Positions 1 through 6,931 are shown, counted from the stretch's first letter. The stretch: 16,709 nt of DNA from Parcubacteria group bacterium (GCA_016215765.1 JACRHY010000026.1:1-16709); one strand, 5' to 3'. Numbers and translations are program-made. The notes: generated by a model not told the origin, from the letters alone.

Positions 1-183
1 ACATCGGCAGCTTTTAGCTTATGATCTTGAGGAGTTCAACCGCCAGCTTATGGATTGGTTACTTTGGTACAACACCCGCAGGCCACACTGGTCGATTGGC
101 TTAATTTCTCCATTGAGGTATATTTGCAACAAGTTAACGCCCGCAGAGTCTCATATGTGCTGGACGAGTACAAAATGTTGACA
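1..183 (+). mobile_element. Right end of an IS481-like insertion sequence (partial)
   Basis: The transposase reading frame ends at 181. The following bases complete TGTTGACA, which ends in ACA, consistent with the TGT...ACA ends usual for IS481-type elements. I place the right end at about 183, but only one end is visible, so the terminal repeat and target duplication cannot be confirmed. The right end probably includes the stretch from about 155 to 183. Confidence 0.45.
2..181 (+). CDS. Transposase, integrase-core C-terminus (5' end outside window)
   Basis: Reading from base 2 gives 59 residues ending at a TGA stop at 179-181. The stretch WYNTRRPHWSIGLISPLRYI is the C-terminal signature of DDE integrase-type transposases of the IS481/IS3 superfamily, where W-Y-N-x-x-R-P-H, a hydrophobic residue and a later S-P follow the catalytic Glu helix. 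The catalytic DDE residues lie upstream of the window, so I cannot tell whether the gene is intact. The last residues (about 45-59) run into what is probably the right terminal repeat of the element, as often happens in this group. The stop codon lies inside a TTGACA hexamer. The gene sits 72 bases before rpsL, a place where rpoC is common in other bacteria. Family assignment is from the motif only. Confidence 0.8.
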   Translation, partial: HRQLLAYDLEEFNRQLMDWLLWYNTRRPHWSIGLISPLRYICNKLTPAESHMCWTSTKC

Positions 184-207
184 AAAGAAATCGCCGTTTG
201 CTATTCT
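178..207 (+). promoter_or_regulatory. Candidate sigma70-type promoter for the str cluster, spanning the IS end
   Basis: A perfect -35 hexamer TTGACA lies at 178-183 and a -10-like TATTCT (4 of 6 consensus bases) at 202-207, separated by 18 bases. Transcription would start near 213-215, leaving about 40 bases before rpsL. The -35 box belongs to the end of the transposase gene and the -10 box to the flanking DNA, so this looks like a hybrid promoter made by the insertion. No other comparably good promoter lies between the transposase and rpsL. This is inference from sequence only. Confidence 0.45.
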
Positions 208-211
208 TTTG

Positions 212-237
212 AAGCGTTTTTGCTAAGCGTTTTTGTC
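212..237 (+). repeat. Tandem 13-base duplication in the rpsL leader
   Basis: AAGCGTTTTTG occurs at 212-222 and again at 225-235, giving a 13-base period directly after the candidate -10 box. It would fall at the start of the transcript's 5' leader. Confidence 0.7.
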
Positions 238-253
238 GCGCTTAAAAAAATAT

Positions 254-691
254 ATGCCTACGATTCGTCAATTAATGAAAAAGGGAAGGAAAACGGCGGC
301 CAGGAAATCCAAAACGCCGGCTTTGCGCCGCTATTTTAATTACGTTAAAAACCGTCCGGTCATTTCTTCGTCGCCGTTCAAACGCGGCGTCTGTCTGAAG
401 GTTTTCACCACTACGCCGAAAAAACCGAACTCCGCTTTGCGCAAGGTGGCGCGCGTCCGTCTCACCAACGGCATGGAGGTTACGGCTTACATTCCGGGGG
501 AAGGCCACAATCTCCAGGAGCACTCGGTGGTGGCCATTCGCGGCGGCCGCGTCAAAGATTTGCCGGGAGTGCGCTATCACATCATTCGCGGCGTTCTGGA
601 TACGACCGGCGTTTCCGCCAGAAAGCAGCAGCGCAGCAAGTACGGAGCCAAAAAAGGAGAACAGAAAGGAGAACAGAAAAAAACCAAATAA
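254..691 (+). CDS. rpsL: 30S ribosomal protein S12
   Basis: S12 lies at the decoding centre of the 30S subunit and helps check codon-anticodon pairing. The 145-residue protein has the family core [12 protein letters not shown] (53-64), [11 protein letters not shown] (83-92) and [13 protein letters not shown] (97-109). Lys56 and Lys101 match the two lysines whose change gives streptomycin resistance in E. coli, so no S12-based resistance is predicted. Asp102 is the residue methylthiolated by RimO where that enzyme exists. I chose ATG 254, giving [11 protein letters not shown] as in the family, over an in-frame TTG at 233. Compared with E. coli there are about 13 extra residues (around 25-39) between the N-terminal arm and the PFKRGVC motif. 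The tail is Lys-rich with a doubled KGEQ unit. rpsG follows after 3 bases. Confidence 0.98.
   Translation: MPTIRQLMKKGRKTAARKSKTPALRRYFNYVKNRPVISSSPFKRGVCLKVFTTTPKKPNSALRKVARVRLTNGMEVTAYIPGEGHNLQEHSVVAIRGGRVKDLPGVRYHIIRGVLDTTGVSARKQQRSKYGAKKGEQKGEQKKTK
653..676 (+). repeat. Perfect 12-base tandem duplication in the rpsL tail
   Basis: AAAGGAGAACAG is present twice without a gap (653-664 and 665-676), encoding the doubled Lys-Gly-Glu-Gln segment near the S12 C-terminus. Being a multiple of three, it keeps the frame. The embedded AAAGGAG is 23 bases before the rpsG start, too far to be a normal ribosome binding site. Confidence 0.85.
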
Positions 692-694
692 AAA

Positions 695-1162
695 ATGAGA
701 AGAAAGCGCAACTACAAAAAAAAATATCAAGAGGACGTCAGGCACAAAAACATCGCCATCGGGCGGTTCATTAATTATCTGATGCGGGACGGAAAAAAGT
801 CGGTTGCCGAGAGAGTTCTTTACGGCGCTTTTGACAAAATTGAAAAAACCGCCAAAGAAAATCCCGCGGACATTTTTAAAAAGGCGCTTGAAAACGTTTC
901 TCCGTTGGTGGAGGTCGCTTCGCGGCGCGTCGGCGGCGCCAACTATCAGGTGCCGAGAGAGGTGAGGCCGGAAAGAAAATTCATGCTGGCTTGCCGCTGG
1001 ATAATCGCCGCCGCCCGATCCAAAAAGGGCAAGGCGATGGCGGAAAAACTGGCGGAGGAATTACTCGCCGCTTCCAAGAACGAAGGCGCGGCGATAAAGA
1101 AAAAGCAGGACACTCACCGGATGGCCGAAGCCAACCGCGCTTTCGCGCATTTCAGCTGGTAA
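695..1162 (+). CDS. rpsG: 30S ribosomal protein S7
   Basis: S7 starts assembly of the 30S head by binding the 3' domain of 16S rRNA and lines the E-site tRNA path. The 155-residue product has normal family length. It shows the N-terminal RKRN region, GRFINYLMRDGKKSVAERV (23-41), RRVGGANYQVPREVRPER (77-94) and the C-terminal HRMAEANRAFAHF (141-153). The start at ATG 695 is 3 bases after the rpsL stop, so the two are surely cotranscribed. No Shine-Dalgarno sequence precedes it (CAAATAAAAAATG). A run of nine A residues occurs early in the gene (about 716-724). In E. coli, S7 represses its own operon through the S12-S7 junction; here that junction is too short to hold such a structure. Confidence 0.98.
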   Translation: MRRKRNYKKKYQEDVRHKNIAIGRFINYLMRDGKKSVAERVLYGAFDKIEKTAKENPADIFKKALENVSPLVEVASRRVGGANYQVPREVRPERKFMLACRWIIAAARSKKGKAMAEKLAEELLAASKNEGAAIKKKQDTHRMAEANRAFAHFSW

Positions 1163-1172
1163 AAATCAATTT

Positions 1173-1228
1173 TAAATTTTCAAACCGATCGTTTTGATTA
1201 CGATTGTAAATTGTAAATTGAAAATTTA
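1173..1228 (+). promoter_or_regulatory. Inverted repeat in the rpsG-fusA gap, function unknown
   Basis: TAAATTTTCAA (1173-1183) pairs perfectly with TTGAAAATTTA (1218-1228) over 11 base pairs. The 34-base loop contains a smaller hairpin, ATCGT (1188-1192) with ACGAT (1199-1203). The right arm is the end of a 7-base tandem repeat (ATTGTAA twice, then ATTGAAA, 1203-1223). The stem is all A/T but for two pairs, and no T-run follows, so it does not look like a terminator. It ends 11 bases before the fusA start and could affect fusA translation. Confidence 0.4.
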
Positions 1229-1239
1229 TTTATAAAAAT

Positions 1240-3345
1240 ATGGCCAGAACTTATCCAATAGAAAAAGTCCGCGATATCGGCATCATCGCCCACATTGACG
1301 CGGGAAAAACGACCGTCAGCGAACGGGTTCTTTTTTATACCGGAATTTCCTACAAAATCGGCGAGGTTCACGAAGGGACTACGGTAATGGACTGGATGGA
1401 ACAGGAGAGGGAAAGGGGAATAACCATCACCTCCGCCGCCACTACTTGTTTTTGGGTTCCCACTTACAACAAAGGGGATAAAGCGTTTGAGCATCGCATC
1501 AATCTTATTGACACCCCCGGACACATTGATTTCACGGTGGAGGTCAAGCGTTCCCTGCGAGTATTGGACGGGGCCGTCGTCGTTTTTGACGGCGTTTCCG
1601 GCGTGGAGCCGCAGTCGGAAACGAATTGGCGCTACGCCGACGAATACAACGTTCCGAGAATCTGTTTTATCAACAAACTGGACAGAATGGGGGCGAGTTT
1701 TGAAGGAAGCTTGAAGTCCATTCGGGAGCGGCTTAATCCGAACGCCGTCCCCATCCAATTGCCGATCGGCCTTGAAAGTTCTTTTGAGGGCGTCATTGAT
1801 ATCATCCGCCGCAAGGCCTACGGCTCCGAAGGAGAATTGGGCGAGCGCCTCGTGGAAAAAGAAATCCCCGAAAATATGAAAGAAGCGGTGGAAACGCGCC
1901 GGAAAGAATTGGTGGAAAAAATCGTTGAGGAGGATGAAAATTTAATGAGCCGGTATTTGGAAGGCAAGGAAATTTCCGAAGACGATCTGCGCGAAACATT
2001 AAGGAAGGCCGTCATTAAAGGAGCGATCATCCCCGTTTTGTGCGGTTCGGCGCTGAAAAACAAGGGAGTTCAGCTGATGCTGGACGCTGTTATTGATTAT
2101 CTTCCTTCGCCGGCCGATTTGCCGCCGGTCAAAGGAACGAACGTTAAAATCGGCGAGACGGCGGAGCGGCGGCCCAAAGACGAAGAGCCGTTAGCCGCGC
2201 TGGCTTTCAAAATCGCCTCCGATCCTTTCGTGGGGTCGTTGACTTTTTTCCGCGTTTATTCCGGCACTTTGAAGCGCGGCAGTTACGTTTTGAATTCGGT
2301 GAAAAACACCCAGGAGCGCATCGGCCGGATTGTCAGAATGCATGCCAATCAGAGAGAAGAAGTGGAAGAGGTTTACGCCGGAGAATTGGGCGCCATCGTC
2401 GGTTTAAAAAATACGACCACCGGAGACACTCTTTGCGATCCCGAACACCCGATTGTTTTGGAAAAAATCGTCTTTCCGGAACCGGTTATCGCGATTAAAA
2501 TTGAACCGAAAACGAAAGCCGATCAGGAAAAAATGGGCATCGCTCTTCGCCGTTTGGCGGAGGAAGATCCGACTTTCCGCATCAGTTCCGACCAGGAGAC
2601 CGGAGACACGCTTATCGCGGGGATGGGCGAGTTGCATCTTGAAATCATCGTTGATCGGATGAAGCGGGAATTCACGGTTGAAGCCAACGTCGGGCGGCCG
2701 CAGGTCGCTTATAAAGAAACCGTCAAGGGCGAAGCGGAAGCCGAAGGTAAATACATTCGGCAATCCGGCGGTCGTGGCCAATACGGCCATGTTTGGCTGA
2801 AAGTTAAACCGCTTGAGCGCGGCAAAGGATCGGAATTTATCAACGCCATCAAGGGCGGCCTTATTCCGCAGGAATACATTCCCGCCGTTGAAAAAGGCGT
2901 GAAAGAAGCGCTGGCCAAGGGCGTTGTTGGCGGATATCCGATGGTTGACGTTGAAACGACGCTTTACGACGGCTCTTTCCACGAAGTTGACTCTTCCGAG
3001 GCGGCTTTCAAAATCGCCGCCTCAATGGCTTTGCAGGAAGCCGCCAGGCGCGCCAAGGCGACGCTTCTTGAGCCGATAATGAAAATTCAGACGATCGCGC
3101 CGGCGGAATTCTTGGGAGACATTACCGGCGACTTGAATTCCAAGAGAGGGAAAATAGAAGCGATGAACGATCGTCCCGGGGTTAAAGTGATTGACTCGCT
3201 GGTGCCTCTTTCCGAAATGTTCGGCTATGCCACGAAATTAAGGTCGATGACGCAGGGGCGAGGCGGTTTTACGATGGAGTTCAGCCATTACGAAGAGGTG
3301 CCGAAGAATATTGAAACGCAGATTGTTGAAGGAAAAAAACAATAA
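1240..3345 (+). CDS. fusA: Translation elongation factor G
   Basis: EF-G is the GTPase that drives translocation of tRNA and mRNA and, with RRF, splits ribosomes after termination. At 701 residues it is full length (E. coli 704). The G domain has the P-loop AHIDAGKT (17-24), the RGITI switch I segment (59-63), DTPGH (91-95) with the catalytic His95, and NKLD (145-148). Domains II to V follow in order: [20 protein letters not shown] opens domain [11 protein letters not shown] lies in domain IV, and the C-terminal [15 protein letters not shown] marks domain V. The start at ATG 1240 gives [20 protein letters not shown], as expected. The AT-rich leader has no Shine-Dalgarno. It is second of the str-cluster units after a 77-base gap and is followed by a small gene after 19 bases. 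Confidence 0.98.
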   Translation: MARTYPIEKVRDIGIIAHIDAGKTTVSERVLFYTGISYKIGEVHEGTTVMDWMEQERERGITITSAATTCFWVPTYNKGDKAFEHRINLIDTPGHIDFTVEVKRSLRVLDGAVVVFDGVSGVEPQSETNWRYADEYNVPRICFINKLDRMGASFEGSLKSIRERLNPNAVPIQLPIGLESSFEGVIDIIRRKAYGSEGELGERLVEKEIPENMKEAVETRRKELVEKIVEEDENLMSRYLEGKEISEDDLRETLRKAVIKGAIIPVLCGSALKNKGVQLMLDAVIDYLPSPADLPPVKGTNVKIGETAERRPKDEEPLAALAFKIASDPFVGSLTFFRVYSGTLKRGSYVLNSVKNTQERIGRIVRMHANQREEVEEVYAGELGAIVGLKNTTTGDTLCDPEHPIVLEKIVFPEPVIAIKIEPKTKADQEKMGIALRRLAEEDPTFRISSDQETGDTLIAGMGELHLEIIVDRMKREFTVEANVGRPQVAYKETVKGEAEAEGKYIRQSGGRGQYGHVWLKVKPLERGKGSEFINAIKGGLIPQEYIPAVEKGVKEALAKGVVGGYPMVDVETTLYDGSFHEVDSSEAAFKIAASMALQEAARRAKATLLEPIMKIQTIAPAEFLGDITGDLNSKRGKIEAMNDRPGVKVIDSLVPLSEMFGYATKLRSMTQGRGGFTMEFSHYEEVPKNIETQIVEGKKQ

Positions 3346-3364
3346 CGGCGTTACCGGCGATATT

Positions 3365-3544
3365 ATGGACGCTTTTTCCAAAATCAAATTCGTTTTAAAA
3401 GAAGGATGCGGCAAGTGCGTGATCTTAGACGGCGACGATCCGCGTTATGTCGTGATGACCTGGGCGGAATACGAAAAGCTCGTTAATTTGGTGGAAGAAC
3501 TTAAAACGGGAAAAGATATTGACATTAAAAATATCCCGTTGTAA
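3365..3544 (+). CDS. Small protein of unknown function between fusA and tuf (59 aa)
   Basis: I do not recognise this gene with certainty. ATG 3365 gives 59 residues; an in-frame extension back to 3311 would overlap fusA and add an unlikely Lys/Asn-rich stretch. The protein has an N-terminal acidic/basic helix-like part, then GKCVILDGDDPRYVVMTWAEYEKL (about 16-39) and a charged helix. The pattern of a short beta strand, a turn with a Pro, a hydrophobic strand ending V-V-M, then an acidic helix with E-Y-E-K-L, resembles Phd/YefM-type antitoxins (P-x-A-V-L-x-S-x-E-E-Y-E-x-L). No toxin gene is next to it and no DNA-binding N-terminus is obvious, so an antitoxin role is doubtful. Its codon use matches its neighbours. 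Placed 19 bases after fusA and 59 before tuf, it is probably cotranscribed with fusA. Confidence 0.7.
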   Translation: MDAFSKIKFVLKEGCGKCVILDGDDPRYVVMTWAEYEKLVNLVEELKTGKDIDIKNIPL

Positions 3545-3547
3545 GAT
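3519..3547 (+). promoter_or_regulatory. Candidate internal promoter for tuf
   Basis: TTGACA (3519-3524) and TAAGAT (3542-3547; 4 of 6 consensus bases, including the key A at position 2 and T at position 6) are 17 bases apart. The hexamers straddle the end of the small gene, and transcription would start about 50 bases before tuf. An extra tuf promoter would fit the high demand for EF-Tu. The -35 bases also code for Ile-Asp-Ile, so a chance match is possible. Confidence 0.3.
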
Positions 3548-3603
3548 TTTCAAACTGGGTCGCGGATTGAATTTAAAATAATTAAACAAAAAAACAAAAA
3601 AAT

Positions 3604-4803
3604 ATGGCGGAAAAAGAAAAATTTGAACGGACTAAGCCGCACGTCAACGTCGGCACGATCGGCCACGTCGATCACGGCAAAACGACTTTAACGGCGGCGA
3701 TTACCCACGTCCTTTTTATGAAGGGCTTGACCAAAAAGGAAGAGAAAGTAGATCAGATTGACAACGCTCCGGAGGAAAAAGCTCGCGGAATCACCATCGC
3801 GCTTCACCACTCCGAATACGAGTCGGAGAAGCGCCACTACGCGCACATTGACGCGCCCGGCCACGCCGATTACATCAAAAACATGATTACCGGCGCGGCG
3901 CAGATGGACGGCGCGGTTCTCGTTGTTTCGGCCACCGACGGTCCGATGCCTCAGACGAGAGAGCACATTCTTTTGGCGCGCCAGGTGGGCGTCCCGGCGG
4001 TCGTCGTTTTTCTCAACAAGGTGGATATGGTTGACGATCCGGGCCTCATTGATCTGGTTGAAGAAGAGATCCGCGAACTTCTGAAGAAATACGACTTTCC
4101 GGGAAACGAAACGCCGATTATCCGCGGTTCGGCCTTGAAAGCGCTGGAATCAAAGAGCGCCGACGAAGAAGCCGCCAAGCCGATTTTGGATCTTGTCGCC
4201 GCTTTGGACAATTTCATTCCGGAGCCGGTGCGGGAAACCGACAGGCCGTTTCTTATGCCCGTAGAAGACATCTTCTCCATTGAAGGGCGCGGAACGGTCG
4301 TAACCGGCCGCGTTGAAAGAGGGCTCGTCAAGGTTAACGAGGAAATTGAAATCATCGGCATTCGCCCGACGACCAAAACGATCGTTACCGGAATTGAAAT
4401 GTTCAACAAACTTTTGGACGAAGGACGGGCCGGAGACAACGTCGGCATCCTGTTGCGCGGCCTTAAAAAAGACGACGTTGAGCGCGGACAGGTTCTCGCC
4501 AAGTCCGGCAGCGTTACCCCCCACACCGAATTTGAAACCGAGGTCTACATTTTAAGCAAGGAAGAAGGGGGAAGGCACACGCCGTTTTTCGCCGGTTACA
4601 AGCCGCAATTCTATATTCGCACCACCGATGTTACCGGAGAAGTGACTTTGCCGCAGGGAATGGAAATGGTCATGCCCGGCGACACCGTCAAGTTGTCGGT
4701 GAAGCTTATCGCTCCGGTGGCGCTGGAAGAAAAACAGCGGTTTGCCATCCGCGAGGGCGGAAAGACCGTCGGCGCCGGAGTGGTGCTTAAGATAAACAAA
4801 TAA
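3604..4803 (+). CDS. tuf: Translation elongation factor Tu
   Basis: EF-Tu carries aminoacyl-tRNA to the ribosomal A site as a GTP ternary complex. The 399-residue protein is full length. It has the P-loop GHVDHGKT (20-27), RGITI (61-65), D83-A-P-G-H87 with the catalytic His87, and NKVD (138-141), followed by beta-barrel domains 2 ([12 protein letters not shown]) and 3 ([24 protein letters not shown]). Two local differences from E. coli stand out: the invariant-looking DCPGH is DAPGH, and INTSHVEY after switch I is IALHHSEY, close to the aminoacyl pocket. The His that stacks on the amino acid is kept. ATG 3604 follows an A-rich leader without a Shine-Dalgarno. It is the last gene of the str cluster, 61 bases before rpsJ. 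Confidence 0.98.
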   Translation: MAEKEKFERTKPHVNVGTIGHVDHGKTTLTAAITHVLFMKGLTKKEEKVDQIDNAPEEKARGITIALHHSEYESEKRHYAHIDAPGHADYIKNMITGAAQMDGAVLVVSATDGPMPQTREHILLARQVGVPAVVVFLNKVDMVDDPGLIDLVEEEIRELLKKYDFPGNETPIIRGSALKALESKSADEEAAKPILDLVAALDNFIPEPVRETDRPFLMPVEDIFSIEGRGTVVTGRVERGLVKVNEEIEIIGIRPTTKTIVTGIEMFNKLLDEGRAGDNVGILLRGLKKDDVERGQVLAKSGSVTPHTEFETEVYILSKEEGGRHTPFFAGYKPQFYIRTTDVTGEVTLPQGMEMVMPGDTVKLSVKLIAPVALEEKQRFAIREGGKTVGAGVVLKINK

Positions 4804-4864
4804 ATCGGCATAAGCCGGTTAAAAAAACGCCGGAACAAAGCGGGAAGAACATCATTTTCGCATT

Positions 4865-5194
4865 ATGGCACCTCTACAAAAAAACGAAAAAGACAAATTG
4901 CGCTTGCGCATCAAGGCGTACGATCATAAATTGATTGACAATTCGTGCCGCCAGATTATGGAAATAGCCAAGCGCAACGGCGCCGAGACCCTCGGTCCCA
5001 TTCCCTTGCCGACGGAGATGAAGCGTTACACGGTCAATAAATCAACTTTCGTCCACAAGGATTCGCGCGAGCAGTTTGAATTAAGGATTCACAAGCGCCT
5101 GATTGACATTTTGAATCCTTCGTCAAAGATTATTGAATCGCTTACCGATCTGAATCTGCCGGCGGGGGTGGACATTGAGATAAAAATGATGTAG
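4865..5194 (+). CDS. rpsJ: 30S ribosomal protein S10
   Basis: S10 binds the 30S head; in other bacteria it also pairs with NusB in transcription antitermination. The 109-residue product matches the family through [18 protein letters not shown] (17-34), [14 protein letters not shown] (43-56) and [18 protein letters not shown] (64-81). The first 10-12 residues ([11 protein letters not shown]) form a slightly longer N-terminus than E. coli S10 (103 residues). ATG 4865 is preceded by a weak purine stretch (GGGAAGAAC) at a spacing too long for a good Shine-Dalgarno. It opens the S10 cluster directly behind tuf and ends with TAG. The gap to rplC is the longest in the window and holds a strong hairpin. 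Confidence 0.97.
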   Translation: MAPLQKNEKDKLRLRIKAYDHKLIDNSCRQIMEIAKRNGAETLGPIPLPTEMKRYTVNKSTFVHKDSREQFELRIHKRLIDILNPSSKIIESLTDLNLPAGVDIEIKMM

Positions 5195-5214
5195 GATTGG
5201 TTCTTGCGTTGGTC

Positions 5215-5252
5215 ATTGAAAACGGCCGGGCTTTACCTCGGTCGTTTTCAAT
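5215..5252 (+). promoter_or_regulatory. Strong hairpin between rpsJ and rplC
   Basis: ATTGAAAACGGCCG (5215-5228) can pair with CGGTCGTTTTCAAT (5239-5252) over 14 base pairs with a single G-U wobble and a 10-base loop. No run of T follows on the plus strand (AGCAAACAG comes next), so it is unlikely to be a plain terminator. Possible roles are an RNA processing site, a protection structure, or a binding site for a ribosomal protein controlling the genes after rpsJ. The known E. coli L4 control site is upstream of rpsJ, not here, so any such role is inference. Confidence 0.55.
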
Positions 5253-5275
5253 AGCAAACAGATTTCGGATTCTTC

Positions 5276-5303
5276 GGATTTCATTCTATGGATTTCATTC
5301 TTG
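5276..5303 (+). repeat. 14-base tandem duplication across the rplC start
   Basis: GGATTTCATTCT occurs at 5276-5287 and at 5290-5301, a 14-base period. The second copy encodes the conserved start of L3 (M-D-F-I-L), and the start codon ATG 5288 lies between the copies. The period is not a multiple of three, so the first copy is best read as an extra copy in the leader. Confidence 0.75.
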
Positions 5304-5890
5304 GAACAAAAATAAAAAACAGCCAGATTTTTAAAAACGACAACGTTATTCCCGTAACGGTCATTAAGGCCGGGCCCGTTGTCGTAACGCGGGTGAAAAC
5401 GAAAGAAGGAGACGGCTATGAGGCGGTTCAAGTCGGTTTCGGAGAAAAGAAAAAAATAAACAAACCGCTTCGCGGCCAATTGAAGGATTTGGGAAATCCG
5501 CGCCACTTGAGAGAATTCAGGGGTTCCGGCCGCGCCGTCGGAGATAAAATAGACGTCTCCGTTTTTAAAGAAGGAGATACGGTAAATGTTATCGGAACGG
5601 TGAAAGGTCGCGGTTTTCAGGGCGTCGTCAAAAGGCACGGCTTTGGCGGCGGGCCTAAAACGCACGGGCAGAAAAATCGTTATCGCGCGCCCGGTTCCAT
5701 CGGAAGCACAGCTCTGCAGCGGGTCGCGAAAGGCAGGAGAATGGCGGGACGGATGGGCGGCAACCGCGTTACCGTGAAAAATTTGAAAGTCGTTTCTATT
5801 GACGGCGCCAACAATCTTTTAATGGTGAAAGGAGCCGTCCCCGGCCATCGCGGCGGATTGCTTCAGATCGTTAAAGTTGCCAAAAAATAA
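5288..5890 (+). CDS. rplC: 50S ribosomal protein L3
   Basis: L3 binds near the 3' end of 23S rRNA, and its long loop reaches toward the peptidyl transferase centre. The 200-residue product starts MDFILGTKIKNSQIF, matching the family's M-x-x-I-L-G-x-K-x-G-M-T-Q-I-F except that the usual GMT is KNS. KGRGFQGVVKRHGFGGGPKTHG (about 104-125) is the conserved core with the extended loop after it, RAPGSIGSTALQRVAKGRRM then AGRMGG. The family's GAS-x-P-G-R segment reads GSTALQR here. The C-terminal VKGAVPGHRGG is typical. ATG 5288 is the only start that fits. rplD follows after 10 bases. Confidence 0.97.
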   Translation: MDFILGTKIKNSQIFKNDNVIPVTVIKAGPVVVTRVKTKEGDGYEAVQVGFGEKKKINKPLRGQLKDLGNPRHLREFRGSGRAVGDKIDVSVFKEGDTVNVIGTVKGRGFQGVVKRHGFGGGPKTHGQKNRYRAPGSIGSTALQRVAKGRRMAGRMGGNRVTVKNLKVVSIDGANNLLMVKGAVPGHRGGLLQIVKVAKK

Positions 5891-5900
5891 CGCGAAAATC

Positions 5901-6533
5901 ATGAAAACCGATCTGTATAATTTAAAGAACGAAAAAATCGGAGAGGTTGATCTTTCCGACCGGGTTTTCGCTCGCGAGTGGAACGCCGATCTCGTTCATC
6001 AGGCGCTGCTTGCCCAGCTCGGCAACAGCCGCCAAACGATTGCTCACGCCAAGGGCAGGGGAGAGGTGAGGGGCGGCGGAAAAAAACCGTGGCGCCAGAA
6101 AGGGACCGGCCGGGCGCGGCACGGCTCAATTCGTTCTCCTCTTTGGGTCGGCGGGGGCGTGACTTTCGGGCCGACGAAAGAGAGAAATTTTTCCAAAAAA
6201 ATCAACAAAAAGATGAAACGGGCCTCGTTTGCCTGCGTTTTGTCCAAGAAATTGAAAGAAGACAATCTGAAAATCGTTGATTCTTTGAATATTGAAAATC
6301 CGAAAACGAAAATCGTTTTTTCGGCGATCAGCGGTTTGTTCAATAAAAAAAAGACGAGCATTTTGCTTGTTCCGGCGGCGGAAAATCGCGGCGTCCGTTT
6401 GGCGGCGCGCAACATTGAAGGAGTGAAGGCGGTCAGCCCGAACGCGCTGAACGTCGTTGATTTGCTGAAGCACAAAAATATCGTTTTGGATAAAAGCGCC
6501 GTTGAACAGGTGGAAAAAGCCGTGAAAATATAA
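5901..6533 (+). CDS. rplD: 50S ribosomal protein L4
   Basis: L4 lines the peptide exit tunnel with its long loop and represses the S10 operon in gamma-proteobacteria. The 210-residue protein carries the tunnel loop as [20 protein letters not shown] (51-70) followed by [21 protein letters not shown] (71-91). The globular part ends with [23 protein letters not shown], the usual C-terminal alpha/beta unit. I chose ATG 5901 ([14 protein letters not shown]) over an in-frame TTG at 5877 that overlaps rplC. The gap to rplC is 10 bases. Whether this L4 controls its own operon cannot be judged from sequence; no E. coli-like S10 leader is visible upstream of rpsJ. Confidence 0.97.
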   Translation: MKTDLYNLKNEKIGEVDLSDRVFAREWNADLVHQALLAQLGNSRQTIAHAKGRGEVRGGGKKPWRQKGTGRARHGSIRSPLWVGGGVTFGPTKERNFSKKINKKMKRASFACVLSKKLKEDNLKIVDSLNIENPKTKIVFSAISGLFNKKKTSILLVPAAENRGVRLAARNIEGVKAVSPNALNVVDLLKHKNIVLDKSAVEQVEKAVKI

Positions 6534-6546
6534 ATAAAAACGAATC

Positions 6547-6921
6547 ATGAGCATTTTAGGCGTTAAAAGAAAAAAGGAAGAAGCGTCCAAGCCGGTCGCG
6601 GAGCCGGTTGTCGTTTCCGGCCGCAAAGAAATCTCCGGCGGGACGAATCCGCTTTTGATCAAAAGGCCGCTGGTTACCGAAAAGACGACGGCGTTGAGCC
6701 GGCTGAACAAGTACGCGTTTGTCGTTGATAAAAAAGCGTCGTCGCGGGAAATCAAAAAGAACATTGAATCGCTTTACAAAGTAAACGTCGTTTCGGTCAA
6801 CGTCATAAACGTCCGGCCGAAGAAAAAACGGCTTGGCCGGTCGGTGGGAAAAATCCCGGGATACAAAAAGGCCGTGTTAACGTTGAAATCCGGGCAGACA
6901 ATTGATATACTGCCTCACTAA
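6547..6921 (+). CDS. rplW: 50S ribosomal protein L23
   Basis: L23 sits at the tunnel exit and is the docking point for trigger factor and the signal recognition particle. The family domain begins near residue 34 with NPLLIKRPLVTEKTTAL and runs through KYAFVVDKKASSREIKKNIE to the C-terminal YKKAVLTLKSGQTIDI. The first 33 or so residues (MSILGVKRKKEEASKPVAEP, then VVVSGRKEISGGT) are an extension rich in Lys, Glu and Pro that common L23 proteins lack. ATG 6547 lies 13 bases after rplD, and no later in-frame ATG or GTG suits a shorter form well, so the extension seems real. The protein has 124 residues against the usual 95-100. Confidence 0.95.
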   Translation: MSILGVKRKKEEASKPVAEPVVVSGRKEISGGTNPLLIKRPLVTEKTTALSRLNKYAFVVDKKASSREIKKNIESLYKVNVVSVNVINVRPKKKRLGRSVGKIPGYKKAVLTLKSGQTIDILPH

Positions 6922-6931
6922 AGTTTGATTT

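Noticed and set aside
233..253. TTG start giving a longer S12
   Set aside because: The ATG at 254 yields the standard family N-terminus; the seven extra residues match nothing.
55..339. Plus-strand frame of 94 codons over the IS end and the start of rpsL
   Set aside because: It is out of frame with both the transposase tail and rpsL and its translation resembles no protein family.
716..724. Run of nine A in rpsG as a programmed frameshift site
   Set aside because: The zero frame continues through a full-length normal S7, and no stop or downstream structure suggests recoding.
1204..1236. TTGTAA and TATAAA as a fusA promoter
   Set aside because: Spacing is 21 or 14 bases depending on the copy, and transcription would start within the coding region.
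2404..2982. Long minus-strand open frame opposite fusA (192 codons), with similar ones opposite tuf, rplB and other genes
   Set aside because: They mirror the codon pattern of strongly supported plus-strand genes, give Phe/Arg-rich sequence with no family motif, and have no leader of their own.
4804..4864. CCGG-flanked A-run after tuf as a terminator
   Set aside because: The arms are only four bases long and do not extend; no T-run follows.
5215..5260. rpsJ-rplC hairpin as a rho-independent terminator
   Set aside because: No T-run follows the stem on the plus strand, and the genes downstream are essential cluster members with no other clear promoter.
5877..5900. TTG start for rplD overlapping rplC
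   Set aside because: ATG 5901 gives the usual L4 length and N-terminus.
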